A stretch of 64,000 nucleotides of DNA, from the NCBI GenBank assembly GCA_048158365.1, contig JBLLNL010000001.1; one strand, given 5' to 3'. Below are positions 25,655 through 35,976 of the stretch, piece by piece (within the stretch, counting starts at the first letter, position 1; the number at the start of each line of letters is the position of its first letter). The DNA is from Azoarcus_F sp048158365. Lineage in GTDB: Bacteria; Pseudomonadota; Gammaproteobacteria; Burkholderiales; Rhodocyclaceae. A program made the translations under genes and the position numbers. Under the pieces are notes generated by a model that saw only the letters and a list, made by a program, of their open reading frames with translations, was not told where the DNA came from and ran no database searches.

Positions 25655-26296
25655 ATGATCGATTGCCGCATCGTCCCGGTCACCCCGTTCGAACAGAACT
25701 GCAGCATCGTGTGGTGCGAAGCCACGAAGAAGGCGGCGGTCGTCGATCCCGGTGGGGATCTCGACCGCATTGTTGCCGCCGCGGCGAAGCTCGGCGTGAC
25801 GATCGAGAAGATCCTGATCACGCACGGCCATATCGACCATGCGGGCGGCACCGCGAAGCTCGCGCGCGAGCTGGGCGTGCCGATCGAGGGACCGCACCCC
25901 GATGACCGCTTCTGGATCGACGGCATGCCCGATCAGAGCCGGATGTTCGGTTTACCGAACGGCGAGGCCTTCACGCCTGACCGCTGGCTTGCCGACGGCG
26001 ACACGGTCACGGTGGGGGAGCAGACGTTCCAGGTCATCCACGCGCCGGGCCACACCCCGGGCCATGTCGTGTTCTTCCACCCTGGTGCGAGACTGGCGCT
26101 GGTCGGCGACGTGCTGTTCGCGGGCTCGATCGGCCGCACCGACTTTCCCCGCGGCGACCATGCGACGCTGATCAGCTCGATCAGGAACAAGCTCTTTCCG
26201 CTCGGTGACGACGTGCGTTTCGTCCCGGGCCATGGTCCGATGTCGACCTTCGGCCGCGAGCGGGCGAGTAATCCCTACGTCGCCGATCGCGGCTGA
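25655..26296 (+). CDS. Metallo-beta-lactamase-fold hydrolase, YcbL/glyoxalase II-like
   Basis: This is a 213-residue two-zinc hydrolase. The metal motif THGHIDHAGG is followed by the second-site His in HAPGHTPGH, the bridging Asp in LVGDVLFAGSIGR and the late His in VPGHGP. The short length and absence of the glyoxalase II C-terminal domain match YcbL, which can hydrolyse S-lactoylglutathione weakly. It is cytoplasmic, and its true substrate is uncertain. Confidence 0.85.
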   Translation: MIDCRIVPVTPFEQNCSIVWCEATKKAAVVDPGGDLDRIVAAAAKLGVTIEKILITHGHIDHAGGTAKLARELGVPIEGPHPDDRFWIDGMPDQSRMFGLPNGEAFTPDRWLADGDTVTVGEQTFQVIHAPGHTPGHVVFFHPGARLALVGDVLFAGSIGRTDFPRGDHATLISSIRNKLFPLGDDVRFVPGHGPMSTFGRERASNPYVADRG

Positions 26297-26317
26297 CGCA
26301 GGTCGCGGAGTGCCGGC

Positions 26318-27784
26318 GTGAGCGCGCGTCGGTGGCGCAAGGCCCGGATCGTCGCGGTCCTGATCCTGCTCGTGTTGCTGGTCGTGGCCGCGCTGACGCA
26401 CCGGTTCGGCGAACGCGTGCTGCGCGGACTGCTGCTCGAGCAGGCTGCGGCGCTGCTGGTGCCGGGGCTGCGGATCGACGCGCCACTCGAATGGTCGCTC
26501 TACCCCGAGGCGTCGCTGACCGTGCGCGATGTGAGCGTAGTCGATGACGATGGCGTGGCGCGGCTACGGGTACGCGAACTGCGGGTGATTCTGGATAGGG
26601 ACGTATTGTTCGAGCGGCGCCTCCATGCCCGCTCGGTCACGCTCGCAGGACTGGAACTGACGCTGTCGCGCGACCAGCCGAACCATTGGCGCGCCGACGG
26701 CTGGGTCCGGACCGGCGACCAGGGTGCCGGAGCGTCGGTCGTGCCCGGCATCGACCTGGTGCATATTTCCGATGCCATGCTTCGGGTCGATGGCGAGCCG
26801 GCACTGGTATTGTCATCCCTGGATCTGAGCGCGGGACCGATCCTGCCGGCCGAGCCCGGCCGTTTCAAACTGACGGCGGACGCGATGCTGTCGGGGGCGA
26901 CCGCCCTGAACATGCGGATCGCGCTCGGCGGCGGCTTCGCGCCGCTCGGTGTCGAACGGCGGCTGGACGACCTGTCGCTGGTCGTCGAGGGTGAGGGTGC
27001 CGGCTTCGACGCGGTGCGTATCGACCTCGACATCGGGCGCGTGATGATCCCGGATGATGCGCCGCCGGCGCTCGTGGGCATTCTGGCCCGCGTGTCTATG
27101 CAGATGGCCGGCGTCGGACTGGACGGCCGACTGGCTTCGGCCGGACTGCGACCGGGGATGCGCGGGTGGACGGCAGCCGAACCCCGCTTCGATGCCGAAC
27201 TGCGGCTAGACGACCGGCGCATGAATGGCACCCTCGCTGCGTCCGGGCTGATCATCGAGGATCTGAACCGGATCGATCTGCAGGGCTTCGAGCTGGACAT
27301 CACACACGTCCCGGACCCGCCGCTCATGCTCGAACTGTCCGGTGGTCTGGATATTCGACGCGACGCGGCCAGCGGCATCGTGACGGCGTCCCTGGTCGCG
27401 CGCGACGGCACGCTGGCGCTGCCGCACCCGGCCGGTGGGCCGTCGACGTTCGAGATAGCCTTCGAGGGTGATGCAGGCGTGACACTGGATCCGGCGGATA
27501 TCGTGAGCACGGCGCAGATGCACGGACGCGTGGGTGGTACCTTCGACGCCACCCGATTCGACGGCCAGTGGCAGTTCGAGAGCACCCGGTCCCCGTCGCT
27601 GGCGGTGCAGCTCGTTCTCGATCGACTCGACCTGGACGCCTATCTGCCCCCGCCGGCCGCAGCATCAGGCCCGCTCGATCTTTCGATCTGGCGCGATTGG
27701 CCGGTGACCGGGCAGCTCACGGTGCAGACCTTGCGCGTGCGCGGCCTGCAAAGCCGCGACGCGACGCTCAGCCTGGGACGTTGA
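26318..27784 (+). CDS. AsmA-like protein (short form)
   Basis: This is a 488-residue envelope protein with an N-terminal inner-membrane anchor (about 10-28) and an AsmA-type repeat body, beginning with the typical LRIDAPLEWSLYPEASLTVRD. AsmA proteins are linked to outer-membrane lipid and protein homeostasis and to lipid-bridge transport. It is shorter than E. coli AsmA (617 residues) and stops inside the late conserved region, soon after LTVQTLRVRGLQ. It may therefore be C-terminally truncated. The GTG start at 26318 lies 19 bp after the hydrolase. Confidence 0.75.
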   Translation: MSARRWRKARIVAVLILLVLLVVAALTHRFGERVLRGLLLEQAAALLVPGLRIDAPLEWSLYPEASLTVRDVSVVDDDGVARLRVRELRVILDRDVLFERRLHARSVTLAGLELTLSRDQPNHWRADGWVRTGDQGAGASVVPGIDLVHISDAMLRVDGEPALVLSSLDLSAGPILPAEPGRFKLTADAMLSGATALNMRIALGGGFAPLGVERRLDDLSLVVEGEGAGFDAVRIDLDIGRVMIPDDAPPALVGILARVSMQMAGVGLDGRLASAGLRPGMRGWTAAEPRFDAELRLDDRRMNGTLAASGLIIEDLNRIDLQGFELDITHVPDPPLMLELSGGLDIRRDAASGIVTASLVARDGTLALPHPAGGPSTFEIAFEGDAGVTLDPADIVSTAQMHGRVGGTFDATRFDGQWQFESTRSPSLAVQLVLDRLDLDAYLPPPAAASGPLDLSIWRDWPVTGQLTVQTLRVRGLQSRDATLSLGR

Positions 27785-27839
27785 CGGCGCACGAATCCGG
27801 GGCCGTTGGCACGCTTGTGTCGCGTATTCGACGAGCCCG

Positions 27840-28457
27840 TCAGCCGCGCGCGGTGAAGATCGGCAGCCGCCACTTGAACACGATCGCGCACAGACGGATC
27901 AGCAGCACCAGCGATCCGCCGGCGATCGCGGCCCAGCCGGCGGACAGGCCGTAGGCCATCAGCCCGACCACCAGCAGCGCGCCGGCCCACGACGCGGTCG
28001 CATACAGTTCGCCGGTAAACACCAGCGGCACCTCGTTGCACAGCATGTCGCGGAGGATGCCGCCGAAAACGCCGGTGACCACCCCCATCAGGCTCGCGAC
28101 CAGCCATGGCGCCCCGACCGACAGCGCCGCCTGCGTGCCGCTGACCGTGAACAGCGCCAGCCCGATCGCGTCGGGCAGCAGGAACAGCTTGGTCGGCAGC
28201 CTGACCATGCGCACCAGCGCAAAGGTCACCAGCCCCGCGATGATCGCCGCGATCAGGTAGGTCTGGTCGGCGATCCAGAACACCGTCCGATCCAGCAGCA
28301 CGTCGCGCAGCGATCCGCCGCCGAGCGCGGCCGCGAGCGCGACCACCACCATCCCGAACAGGTCGAACGGCCGTCGCCCGGCCTCGAGCACGCCGGAAGA
28401 CGCATTGACCGCGACCGCGGCGATACCGATGCTGTAGACGAGGGTTTCGAGATTCAT
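27840..28457 (-). CDS. TRIC/UPF0126 (YicG-like) membrane channel protein
   Basis: This is a 205-residue inner-membrane protein with seven predicted helices as two three-helix repeats. Each repeat carries the glycine motif GGGSLRDVLLD or GGILRDML, characteristic of UPF0126/TRIC-type cation channels. The C-terminus is a basic tail. The ATG at 28457 begins the first helix. Physiological cargo in bacteria is unknown; relatives have been linked to monovalent cations or glycine. Confidence 0.85.
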   Translation of the reverse strand: MNLETLVYSIGIAAVAVNASSGVLEAGRRPFDLFGMVVVALAAALGGGSLRDVLLDRTVFWIADQTYLIAAIIAGLVTFALVRMVRLPTKLFLLPDAIGLALFTVSGTQAALSVGAPWLVASLMGVVTGVFGGILRDMLCNEVPLVFTGELYATASWAGALLVVGLMAYGLSAGWAAIAGGSLVLLIRLCAIVFKWRLPIFTARG

Positions 28458-28671
28458 GGGGACGGAGCATAGCAATCCGCTCGTCGCTTCGCCATCGGTG
28501 CTCGCGACAAGGCCTTGATCCGGCTCGACGTGACCCGCGAGCAGCCGATGCAGACGCTGAACGCGGAGGCTGCGTCGAGGGGTATCATGACGCCGACGCG
28601 ATCCCGACCTCTGGCTGATCCGCCTGCCGGGGCCGGAGACCCGCGCGACAGCAATGCATCCAGGAGACAGC

Positions 28672-29643
28672 ATGCCGATACCCGAAATGTTCCAGCGCCG
28701 GATGAGCCTGCCTGCGATCGCCGCGCCGATGTTCCTGGTGTCCGGACCGGAACTCGTCATCGAGACCTGCAAGGCGGGTGTGGCCGGCACGTTCCCTTCA
28801 CTGAATGCACGGCCGCCTGCGCAGCTCGACGAATGGCTGGGCCGGATCGGTCGCGAGCTGGCCGCGCACCGCGAAGCCGCCCCGGCTGCGCCGTGCGCGC
28901 CGTTCGGCGTGAATCTGATCCTGCATCCGAGCAACGAACGGATGCGCGACGACCTGGCGCTGGTGGTCAAGCACAAGGTCCCGTTCGTGATCACCAGTCT
29001 CGGTCATCCCGGCGAGGTCGCACGCATCGTGCATGATTACGGCGGGCTGGTGTTCTCGGACATCATTCATGCCTACCATGCCAGGAAGGCGACCGAAGCC
29101 GGCGTCGATGGCGTGATCGCGGTGTGCGCCGGCGCGGGCGGCCATGCGGGCACGCAGAGCCCGTTCAGCCTTATCCGGGAGATTCGCGAGTTCTGGGACG
29201 GCACGCTGATTCTGGCCGGTGCGATCTCCGATGGTGCGAGCGTGCGTGCGGCCGAGGTCATGGGCGCGGACTTCGCGTACATGGGTACGCGATTCATCGC
29301 GACGCGCGAGTCGCGCGCGGACGACGCATACAAGCGCATGCTGGTCGACAGTCGCGCTGCCGACATCGTCTACACCGACGCGATCTCGGGCACCAATGCG
29401 AACTTCATGTGGGGCAGCCTCGAAAAAGCCGGCTTCGAGCGCGAGGCCCTCGCGGCGGGGACGGGCAAGGGCAAGCTCCACGGCATCGGCGACGAGGCCC
29501 GCGCCTGGCGGGACGTATGGAGCGCCGGGCATGGCGTGTCGACGATCCACGACGTGCTGCCGGTCGCCGAACTGGTCGCGCGGCTCGCGGCCGAATACCA
29601 GGCCGCATGCGCGCTGCCGGTCAGTGCCGGCGTGCGCGAATAA
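28672..29643 (+). CDS. Nitronate monooxygenase family flavoprotein
   Basis: This 323-residue FMN enzyme has a TIM-barrel fold and would oxidise alkyl nitronates such as propionate-3-nitronate, or related enoyl substrates. Family motifs are IAAPMFLVSGPEL, GVNLILHPSN, GAGGHAGTQSPF and LAGAISDGASVRAAEVMGADFAYMGTRFIAT. The start at 28672 has CAGGAGA 7 bases upstream; an earlier in-frame ATG lacks one. Stand-alone gene, no partner evident. Confidence 0.85.
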   Translation: MPIPEMFQRRMSLPAIAAPMFLVSGPELVIETCKAGVAGTFPSLNARPPAQLDEWLGRIGRELAAHREAAPAAPCAPFGVNLILHPSNERMRDDLALVVKHKVPFVITSLGHPGEVARIVHDYGGLVFSDIIHAYHARKATEAGVDGVIAVCAGAGGHAGTQSPFSLIREIREFWDGTLILAGAISDGASVRAAEVMGADFAYMGTRFIATRESRADDAYKRMLVDSRAADIVYTDAISGTNANFMWGSLEKAGFEREALAAGTGKGKLHGIGDEARAWRDVWSAGHGVSTIHDVLPVAELVARLAAEYQAACALPVSAGVRE

Positions 29644-29839
29644 CGGTCGGCGATCGGCCGGCATCTGCGGGCTGCCGGTTCTGCCGTTCATGTCGTTCGC
29701 GGGGATGACGGCATGGAATTGATGGGGCGATCGTGCGTGTGGGCGATTAACATGTAGCGGACGATCACAACCGGTTCGTCGATCACGATCCGATGGCGGG
29801 CGCGTCGGTCGCGAGCGGACACATGGCGGAGACGACGGC

Positions 29840-30298
29840 ATGAAACTGGATTCCGCGCAGCGGCGGATTCTGACCCTGCTGCAGAAGGACTCGACGCTGA
29901 GCACGCAGCATCTGGCGGACAAGGTCGGCCTGTCCCCGTCGCCATGCTGGCGGCGAGTCAAGGATCTGGAAGAGTCGGGGCTGATCAAGGGCTATGTCGC
30001 GCTACTCGATCGGCACAAGCTCGGGCTGACCACCTGCGTGTGGGTGCGGGTGAAGCTGAAGAAGCACAGCGCGGATGTGCTCGACCGCTTCGAGACCGTG
30101 GTCAAGAGCTGCGACGAAGTCGTCGAATGCTATGAACTGCTGGGCGAGACCGATTGCCTGCTCAAGCTCTACCTGCCCAGCCTCGAGGCCTTGTCGGCGT
30201 TCATGCACAACTTCCTGCTGAAGATCCCCGAGGTCGACGTCACCCATTCGAGCGTGGCCTTGCGCGAGATCAAGAACGAAACGGCGCTGCCGCTTTGA
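29840..30298 (+). CDS. Lrp/AsnC-family transcriptional regulator
   Basis: This 152-residue regulator has an N-terminal helix-turn-helix (about 18-40, LSTQHLADKVGLSPSPCWRRVKDLE) and a RAM effector domain (about 65-145). The latter includes the YELLGETDCLLKL strand that binds amino acids in the family. It precedes, on the other strand, a sodium:amino-acid symporter and lies 2 kb before genes for amino-acid oxidation. It therefore probably senses an amino acid that these genes degrade, Phe, Tyr, Trp or Leu being the best guesses. Confidence 0.85.
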   Translation: MKLDSAQRRILTLLQKDSTLSTQHLADKVGLSPSPCWRRVKDLEESGLIKGYVALLDRHKLGLTTCVWVRVKLKKHSADVLDRFETVVKSCDEVVECYELLGETDCLLKLYLPSLEALSAFMHNFLLKIPEVDVTHSSVALREIKNETALPL

Positions 30299-30388
30299 TG
30301 CGACAGCGCCGTCGGTCGGGTCGGTTCCGGGAGACCTGGCCGGAAACGCCGGGCCGCCCCAGGTTTCCCTGGCCGCGCCGGGAGACGC

Positions 30389-31738
30389 TTACAGGCTGTT
30401 GAAGAACACCACCAGCACGCCGGCCGGTGCGATGTAGCGGGTCACCACCTGCCACGCCGAGAACGTCGTCGCACCCAGCCCGAGTTCGCGGCGCATGCTT
30501 TCCTTGTCCAGACACCACGCGGCGAACACGATCACGCCCAGGCCGGTCAGCGGCAGCAGGAACTTGCTGGTGAGTTGGTCGAGCAGATCGAAGACGTTCA
30601 GGCCGAACACCAGCACGTCGCTCCACGCGTTGAAGGACAGCAAGGCCGCGATGCCGAGTCCCCAGGTCGCGAGGCCGGCGACGACGGTGGCAGCCACCCG
30701 GTTCAGCGGGGTGCGTTCCTCGACCAGTTCCACGATCGGTTCGAGCAAGGAGATCGCCGAGGTCAGCGCGGCGAAGGTCAGCAGCAGGAAGAACACCAGC
30801 CCGAGCAGCGTGCCGCCCGAAATGCTTCCGAACGCCAGCGGCAGCGTGACGAAGATCAGCCCGGGGCCCGCCGCAGGGTCGAGGTTGTTGGCGAACACGA
30901 TCGGGAAGATCGCGAGACCGGCGGCGATCGCGATCACGGTGTCCATGATGACCACGGTGCGTGCGGTGCGCAGCAGATCCACCTTCTTGTCCAGGTAGGA
31001 ACCGTAGGCCATCATGATCCCCATGCCGAGCGACAGCGTGAAGAAGGCGTGGCCGAGCGCGGCCAGCACGACTTCGCCGGTGACCTTGCTCCAGTCGGGA
31101 TTGAACAGGTAGGCCACCGCCTCGCCGAAGCCGCCGGTGGTCATGCCATACAGCACCAGCACCAGCAGGAGCACGCCCAGGGCCGGCATCAACAGTTTCG
31201 CGCCGCGCTCCAGACCGCCGGTGACGCCCATCGCGACCACGCCCACGGTCAGTGCCATGAAGGCGGTGTGCCACAGCAGCAGGGCGCCGGGTTTGGCCAG
31301 CATGCCGGTAAACAGTGCGCCGGCGCCATCCGCGTCGAGCCCGCGGAACCCGCCGCCGATCGCATCACCGACGTAGGCGAGCGCCCAGCCACCGATCACG
31401 CTGTAGAAGGACAGGATCAGGAACGCGCCGAGCACGCCGGTCAGGCCGACCACTATCCAGCCCTGGCTGCGATTGTTCTTGCGGGCCAGTTCGCTCATCG
31501 TATTGATCGGATTTTTCTGGCCGCGGCGTCCGAGCATCCACTCGGAGACCAGGATAGGCAGGCCGATCATCGCGATGCACAGCAGATAGATCAGCACGAA
31601 GGCTGCGCCGCCGCTTTGCCCGATCATGTATGGAAACTTCCAGATGTTGCCCAGTCCGACTGCAGAGCCGGTGGCGGCGAGCACGAAACCGAGGCGGGAA
31701 GACCATTGCGCGTGGGAGTGGGTATGCGATGCGCTCAT
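30389..31738 (-). CDS. Neurotransmitter:sodium symporter (NSS) family transporter
   Basis: This 449-residue inner-membrane protein has about 11-12 helices, related to LeuT and the tryptophan/tyrosine transporters. The sodium site motif LAATGSAVGLGNIWKFPY in helix 1 is intact, as is the helix 6 region LGHAFFTLSLGMGIMMAYGSY. It should import an amino acid with sodium. It is divergent from the indolepyruvate oxidoreductase gene across a 610-bp region, suggesting joint control by the nearby Lrp-type regulator. Confidence 0.88.
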   Translation of the reverse strand: MSASHTHSHAQWSSRLGFVLAATGSAVGLGNIWKFPYMIGQSGGAAFVLIYLLCIAMIGLPILVSEWMLGRRGQKNPINTMSELARKNNRSQGWIVVGLTGVLGAFLILSFYSVIGGWALAYVGDAIGGGFRGLDADGAGALFTGMLAKPGALLLWHTAFMALTVGVVAMGVTGGLERGAKLLMPALGVLLLVLVLYGMTTGGFGEAVAYLFNPDWSKVTGEVVLAALGHAFFTLSLGMGIMMAYGSYLDKKVDLLRTARTVVIMDTVIAIAAGLAIFPIVFANNLDPAAGPGLIFVTLPLAFGSISGGTLLGLVFFLLLTFAALTSAISLLEPIVELVEERTPLNRVAATVVAGLATWGLGIAALLSFNAWSDVLVFGLNVFDLLDQLTSKFLLPLTGLGVIVFAAWCLDKESMRRELGLGATTFSAWQVVTRYIAPAGVLVVFFNSL

Positions 31739-32348
31739 GTCAGTGGTGTCCTCCGAAACGGAAGTCGGCTGGCCGGCGTCTCAGGTTTGCGCGTGTCGTG
31801 GCGTGCATGGAATGTCTCCTCCTTGTGGGAATTGTTCGTCGGCGCGCATCGGGTCGATGGCAACGGTAAATGTTAAGGATCAGGTGCGGGAATAACTCTT
31901 CGTAATGCGGACATATATGGGATTTATGAGGAGGATCATTCCGGTAATTCTCGAGAGGGCGAAAAAATTTTGCGACACGGCATGCTGCGGCGCAGCATCT
32001 TGTTGCGCTCAGGGGCGGGTAACGCTGCGCCGAATGCACTGAAGTCGTTGATGGATAGTACTTTAATGCAACCATTGCGGTATTCTGCGATTCGGGCTGA
32101 AGGAAAATCGCCGATCCCAGTTCTTGCCGCGAAATCCCGAAAAGTCGAAAAAATATTTCTCGGAGAGCCGCTTCGGCTCCGCATCGAGACAAATTTTCGT
32201 TGTTGCTTATCCATAGCATATCGGTACCGGATTCGCTGACGGCGGGTCCGCGGAGGAAACCCCGGATCGCCCCGAAAACAACCCATACAGAGGAGACAAG
32301 GCCCTTCCGTCTGCCGCCGGCGTCACAAGCGTCGTCCGGCCGAGCGAA
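31739..32348. other. 610-bp divergent regulatory region
   Basis: This long spacer between the symporter and the oxidoreductase gene is notably AT-rich in places (for example 31860-31970 and 32120-32220). It has short hairpins, ATGCTGC-GGC-GCAGCAT (31980-31996) and GAGCCG-CTT-CGGCTC (32164-32178). Lrp-type sites are degenerate and I cannot place one with confidence. Frames in this stretch encode nothing recognisable. Confidence 0.5.
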
Positions 32349-35300
32349 GTGTCGGACGCCATGCAAAACACGCTGCCCCCCGTTGCCCTTGACGACAAGT
32401 ACACCCTCACCACCGGCCGCGCCTGGATGACCGGCATACAGGCGCTGGTGCGCCTGCCGATGATGCAGAAGATGCGCGACGAAGCCGCCGGCCTGAACAC
32501 CGCCGGTTTCGTGACCGGTTATCGGGGCTCACCACTCGGCAATGTCGACCAGGAATTCTGGAAGGCGAAGAAGTTTCTGGAACCGAAGCAGATCCGCTTC
32601 CAGCCAGGCCTGAACGAGGATCTCGCCGCCACCGCGGTATGGGGTACGCAGCAGGTCACGCTGGACCCGAACGCGACGGTCGAGGGCGTGTTCTCGATCT
32701 GGTACGGCAAGGGTCCCGGCGTCGACCGTACCGGCGACGTGTTCCGGCATGCCAACGCGGCCGGGACATCGAAGCATGGTGGAGTGCTGGTGATCGCCGG
32801 TGACGACCATGCGGCCAAGTCGTCCACGCTGCCGCACCAGACCGAGCACGTGTTCAAGGCCTTGATGATGCCGGTGCTCGCACCGGCCGGCATTCAGGAA
32901 TACCTGGAGTACGGCCTGCACGGCTTCGCGCTGTCGCGCTATTCGGGCTGCTGGGTCGCATTCAAGGCGCTGACCGACACGGTCGAGACGTCGGCTTCGG
33001 TCGATGTCGATCCGTTCAAGGTGAAGACCGTGATCCCGGCCCAGGACGCGTTTCCGCTGCCGGCCGACGGCCTGAACCTGCGCTGGCCCGACCCGCCGCT
33101 GGTGCAGGAAGAGCGCCTGCTGCATCACAAGCTGTATGCCGCGCTGGCCTATTGCCGCGCCAACCAGCTGAACCGGGTCGTCATCGACAGCCCCAAGGCC
33201 AAGCTCGGCATCATCACCAGCGGCAAGAGCTACCTCGACGTGCGCCAGGCGCTGGCGGATCTCGGCATCGACGAGGCCACCGCCGCCGAGATCGGCATCC
33301 GCCTGTACAAGGTGGGCATGGTGTGGCCGCTGGAAGCCGAAGGGGTGCGCAGCTTCGCCGACGGACTGGACGAGATCCTGGTGATCGAGGAGAAGCGCCA
33401 GTTCCTCGAGTATCAGCTCAAGGAGGAACTCTACAACTGGAAGGACGATGTGCGCCCGCGCGTGATCGGCAAGTTCGACGAGAAGGGCGAGTGGTCCCTG
33501 CCGCACAGCGAATGGCTCTTGCCGGCGGCAGGCGAACTGACGCCGGCCATGATCGCGCGCGCGATCGCCGGCCGCATCGCGCGCCACTACACGTCCGACC
33601 GGATCAAGGCACGTATGGCCTTCATCGAGGCCAAGGAGGCTGCGCTCGCCAAGCCGCGCCCGGTGATCCAGCGTGTGCCGCATTACTGCTCCGGCTGTCC
33701 GCACAACACCTCGACCAAGGTGCCTGAAGGCTCGCGCGCGATCGCCGGCATCGGCTGCCATTACATGGCGACCTGGCTGTCGCCCGAGCACACCCAGACC
33801 TTCTGCCAGATGGGCGGGGAGGGTGTGCCCTGGGTCGGCCAGTCGCCCTTCACCAAGACGCCGCACGTGTTCGCCAACCTGGGCGACGGTACCTACATGC
33901 ACTCCGGCATCCTCGCGATCCGCGCGGCGGTGGCAGCGAAGGTGAACATCACCTACAAGATCCTGTACAACGACGCGGTCGCGATGACCGGAGGTCAGCC
34001 CCACGACGGCGCGCTGAGCGTGCCGATCATCGCCCGCCAGCTGCAGGCCGAGGGCGTGTCCAACGTGGTGGTGGTCAATGACGGCACCGCGCGCGCCTAC
34101 GGTCCGGCCGATCTGCCGCACGGCGTACCTATCCGTCACCGCGACGAAATGGATGCGGTGCAGCGCGAACTGCGCACCGCCCCCGGCGTGACCGCGATCA
34201 TCTACGACCAGACCTGTGCCGCCGAGAAGCGCCGCCGCCGCAAGCGCGGCACCTTCCCTGATCCGGCCACCCGCGTCGTGATCAATGATCTGGTGTGCGA
34301 GGGCTGCGGAGACTGCAGCGACAAGTCCAACTGCATGTCCGTCGGTACCGTGGACACCGAGTTCGGGCGCAAGCGCACGATCGACCAGTCCTCCTGCAAC
34401 AAGGACTTTTCGTGCATCAAGGGTTTCTGTCCGAGCTTCGTGACGGTCGAAGGCGGCAGGCTGCGCAAGGGCAAGGCAGTCGGTGCGGGGTCGAGCCCGG
34501 TCGCCGATCTGCCCGAACCGCAGTTGCCGAGCACAGCCGCGCCGTGGGGTATCCTGATCACCGGCGTGGGCGGCACCGGCGTCGTGACCATCGGTGCGCT
34601 GCTCGGCATGGCCGCGCATCTGGAAGGCAAGGGCATCTCGGTGCTCGACATGGCCGGCCTCGCGCAGAAGGGCGGTTCGGTCTGGTCGCATGTGCGTATC
34701 GCGGACCGGTCGGAGCAGCTGTTCGCGGCGCGGGTCGCCGCCGGCGAGGCGAATGCGGTCATCGGCTGCGATCTGGTGGTCGCCGCCAGCGACGAGTCGA
34801 TCGCGAAGATGCGTCTGGACCACACCCGGGTCGTGATCAACCGCGATCAGACCATGACCAGTGAATTCGTGCGCGGCTTCGCGGCCCAGGCGCGCAGCGG
34901 CGATGTCGACGCGAACGCCGATCCGCAATTCCCGGCCGGCGCGATGGAAGCGCAGATCATCGACGCGGTCGGGGCGGGCAATGCCGACTTCCTCGACGCC
35001 ACGCGGATCGCGACTGCGCTGTTGGGCGACTCGATCGCGACCAACCTGTTCATGCTCGGCTACGCGTGGCAGAAGGGGCTGGTGCCGCTGTCCGGCGACG
35101 CGATCCTGCGTGCGATCGAGATCAACGGCGCCGCGGTCGAGGCGAACAAGGCCGCCTTCACCTGGGGGCGCCGCGCCGCGGTGGATCTGGCGTCGGTCAG
35201 CGAACTGGCCAAGCCGAAGACCGGTACGCCCGAGCATCACAAGCTGTCGACCAGCCTCGACGAGGTCATCTCAAGGCGCAAGGCGCAGCTTACCGAGTAT

Positions 35301-35948
35301 CAGGATGCGGCCTACGCCGGGCGCTACCTGAAGCTGGTCGAGCGGGTGCGTGCCGCCGAGAATCGGGTCGCGCCGGGTATCACGCTGCTGACCGAGGCGG
35401 TCGCACGCGGCTATCACAAGCTGCTCGCGTACAAGGACGAGTACGAGGTCGCGCGCATGTACGCTGACAGCGACTTCCTGAAGCGGGTCGGGGAGCAGTT
35501 CGAGGGCGACTACAAGCTGGTCTTCCACCTCGCTCCGCCGGCTCTGGCCGACAGGGATCCGCTCACCGGCGAGTTGAAGAAGAAGGCCTACGGTCCGTGG
35601 ATGCTGAAGGCGATGCGCATGCTGGCGAAGTTCCGTCACCTGCGCGGTTCGATGCTGGATCCGTTCGCCCGGTCCCATGACCGCAAGCTCGATCGCGAAC
35701 TGATCGCCGATTACGAGCGGGTGGTCGAGGAGATCATCGGCGGGCTGGAGCGTGCCAACCACGAGACCGCGATCGAACTGGCGGCGATCCCGGAGCAGAT
35801 CCGTGGCTTCGGTCATGTGCGCGAGCGCTACCTCGCCGGTGCGCGCAAGCGCCAGGCGGTGCTGCTCGATGCGTTCCGTCGCAAGGAGCCGGCCGCGCCG
35901 CACAAGCCGGGCATGCCGAGAAAAATCATCGCGGTGTTGGCCGGTTGA
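32349..35948 (+). CDS. Indolepyruvate:ferredoxin oxidoreductase, fused single-chain type
   Basis: This 1199-residue enzyme decarboxylates aryl- or branched-chain 2-oxo acids (indolepyruvate, phenylpyruvate) to the acyl-CoA with ferredoxin reduction. Order seen: pyrimidine-binding alpha-like domain (about 20-400); TPP-binding part beginning at CSGCPHNTSTK (about 447); a 4Fe-4S segment CEGCGDCSDKSNC (about 651) with a further CNKDFSC; and the gamma-type domain from GILITGVGGTGVVTIG (about 733). A long C-terminal region typical of proteobacterial fusions follows. Start is GTG 32349 or ATG 32361; neither has a strong ribosome site. A Phe/Leu-type dehydrogenase follows, which could supply the 2-oxo acid. 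Confidence 0.92.
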   Translation: MSDAMQNTLPPVALDDKYTLTTGRAWMTGIQALVRLPMMQKMRDEAAGLNTAGFVTGYRGSPLGNVDQEFWKAKKFLEPKQIRFQPGLNEDLAATAVWGTQQVTLDPNATVEGVFSIWYGKGPGVDRTGDVFRHANAAGTSKHGGVLVIAGDDHAAKSSTLPHQTEHVFKALMMPVLAPAGIQEYLEYGLHGFALSRYSGCWVAFKALTDTVETSASVDVDPFKVKTVIPAQDAFPLPADGLNLRWPDPPLVQEERLLHHKLYAALAYCRANQLNRVVIDSPKAKLGIITSGKSYLDVRQALADLGIDEATAAEIGIRLYKVGMVWPLEAEGVRSFADGLDEILVIEEKRQFLEYQLKEELYNWKDDVRPRVIGKFDEKGEWSLPHSEWLLPAAGELTPAMIARAIAGRIARHYTSDRIKARMAFIEAKEAALAKPRPVIQRVPHYCSGCPHNTSTKVPEGSRAIAGIGCHYMATWLSPEHTQTFCQMGGEGVPWVGQSPFTKTPHVFANLGDGTYMHSGILAIRAAVAAKVNITYKILYNDAVAMTGGQPHDGALSVPIIARQLQAEGVSNVVVVNDGTARAYGPADLPHGVPIRHRDEMDAVQRELRTAPGVTAIIYDQTCAAEKRRRRKRGTFPDPATRVVINDLVCEGCGDCSDKSNCMSVGTVDTEFGRKRTIDQSSCNKDFSCIKGFCPSFVTVEGGRLRKGKAVGAGSSPVADLPEPQLPSTAAPWGILITGVGGTGVVTIGALLGMAAHLEGKGISVLDMAGLAQKGGSVWSHVRIADRSEQLFAARVAAGEANAVIGCDLVVAASDESIAKMRLDHTRVVINRDQTMTSEFVRGFAAQARSGDVDANADPQFPAGAMEAQIIDAVGAGNADFLDATRIATALLGDSIATNLFMLGYAWQKGLVPLSGDAILRAIEINGAAVEANKAAFTWGRRAAVDLASVSELAKPKTGTPEHHKLSTSLDEVISRRKAQLTEYQDAAYAGRYLKLVERVRAAENRVAPGITLLTEAVARGYHKLLAYKDEYEVARMYADSDFLKRVGEQFEGDYKLVFHLAPPALADRDPLTGELKKKAYGPWMLKAMRMLAKFRHLRGSMLDPFARSHDRKLDRELIADYERVVEEIIGGLERANHETAIELAAIPEQIRGFGHVRERYLAGARKRQAVLLDAFRRKEPAAPHKPGMPRKIIAVLAG

Positions 35949-35976
35949 ATGCGTATGTCGAGTGGGGTGCTGAGCC

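Noticed and set aside
32529..35240. A 903-codon open frame antisense to the indolepyruvate oxidoreductase
   Set aside because: The composition is typical of an antisense frame, there is no domain or ribosome site, and the plus-strand gene is unambiguous.
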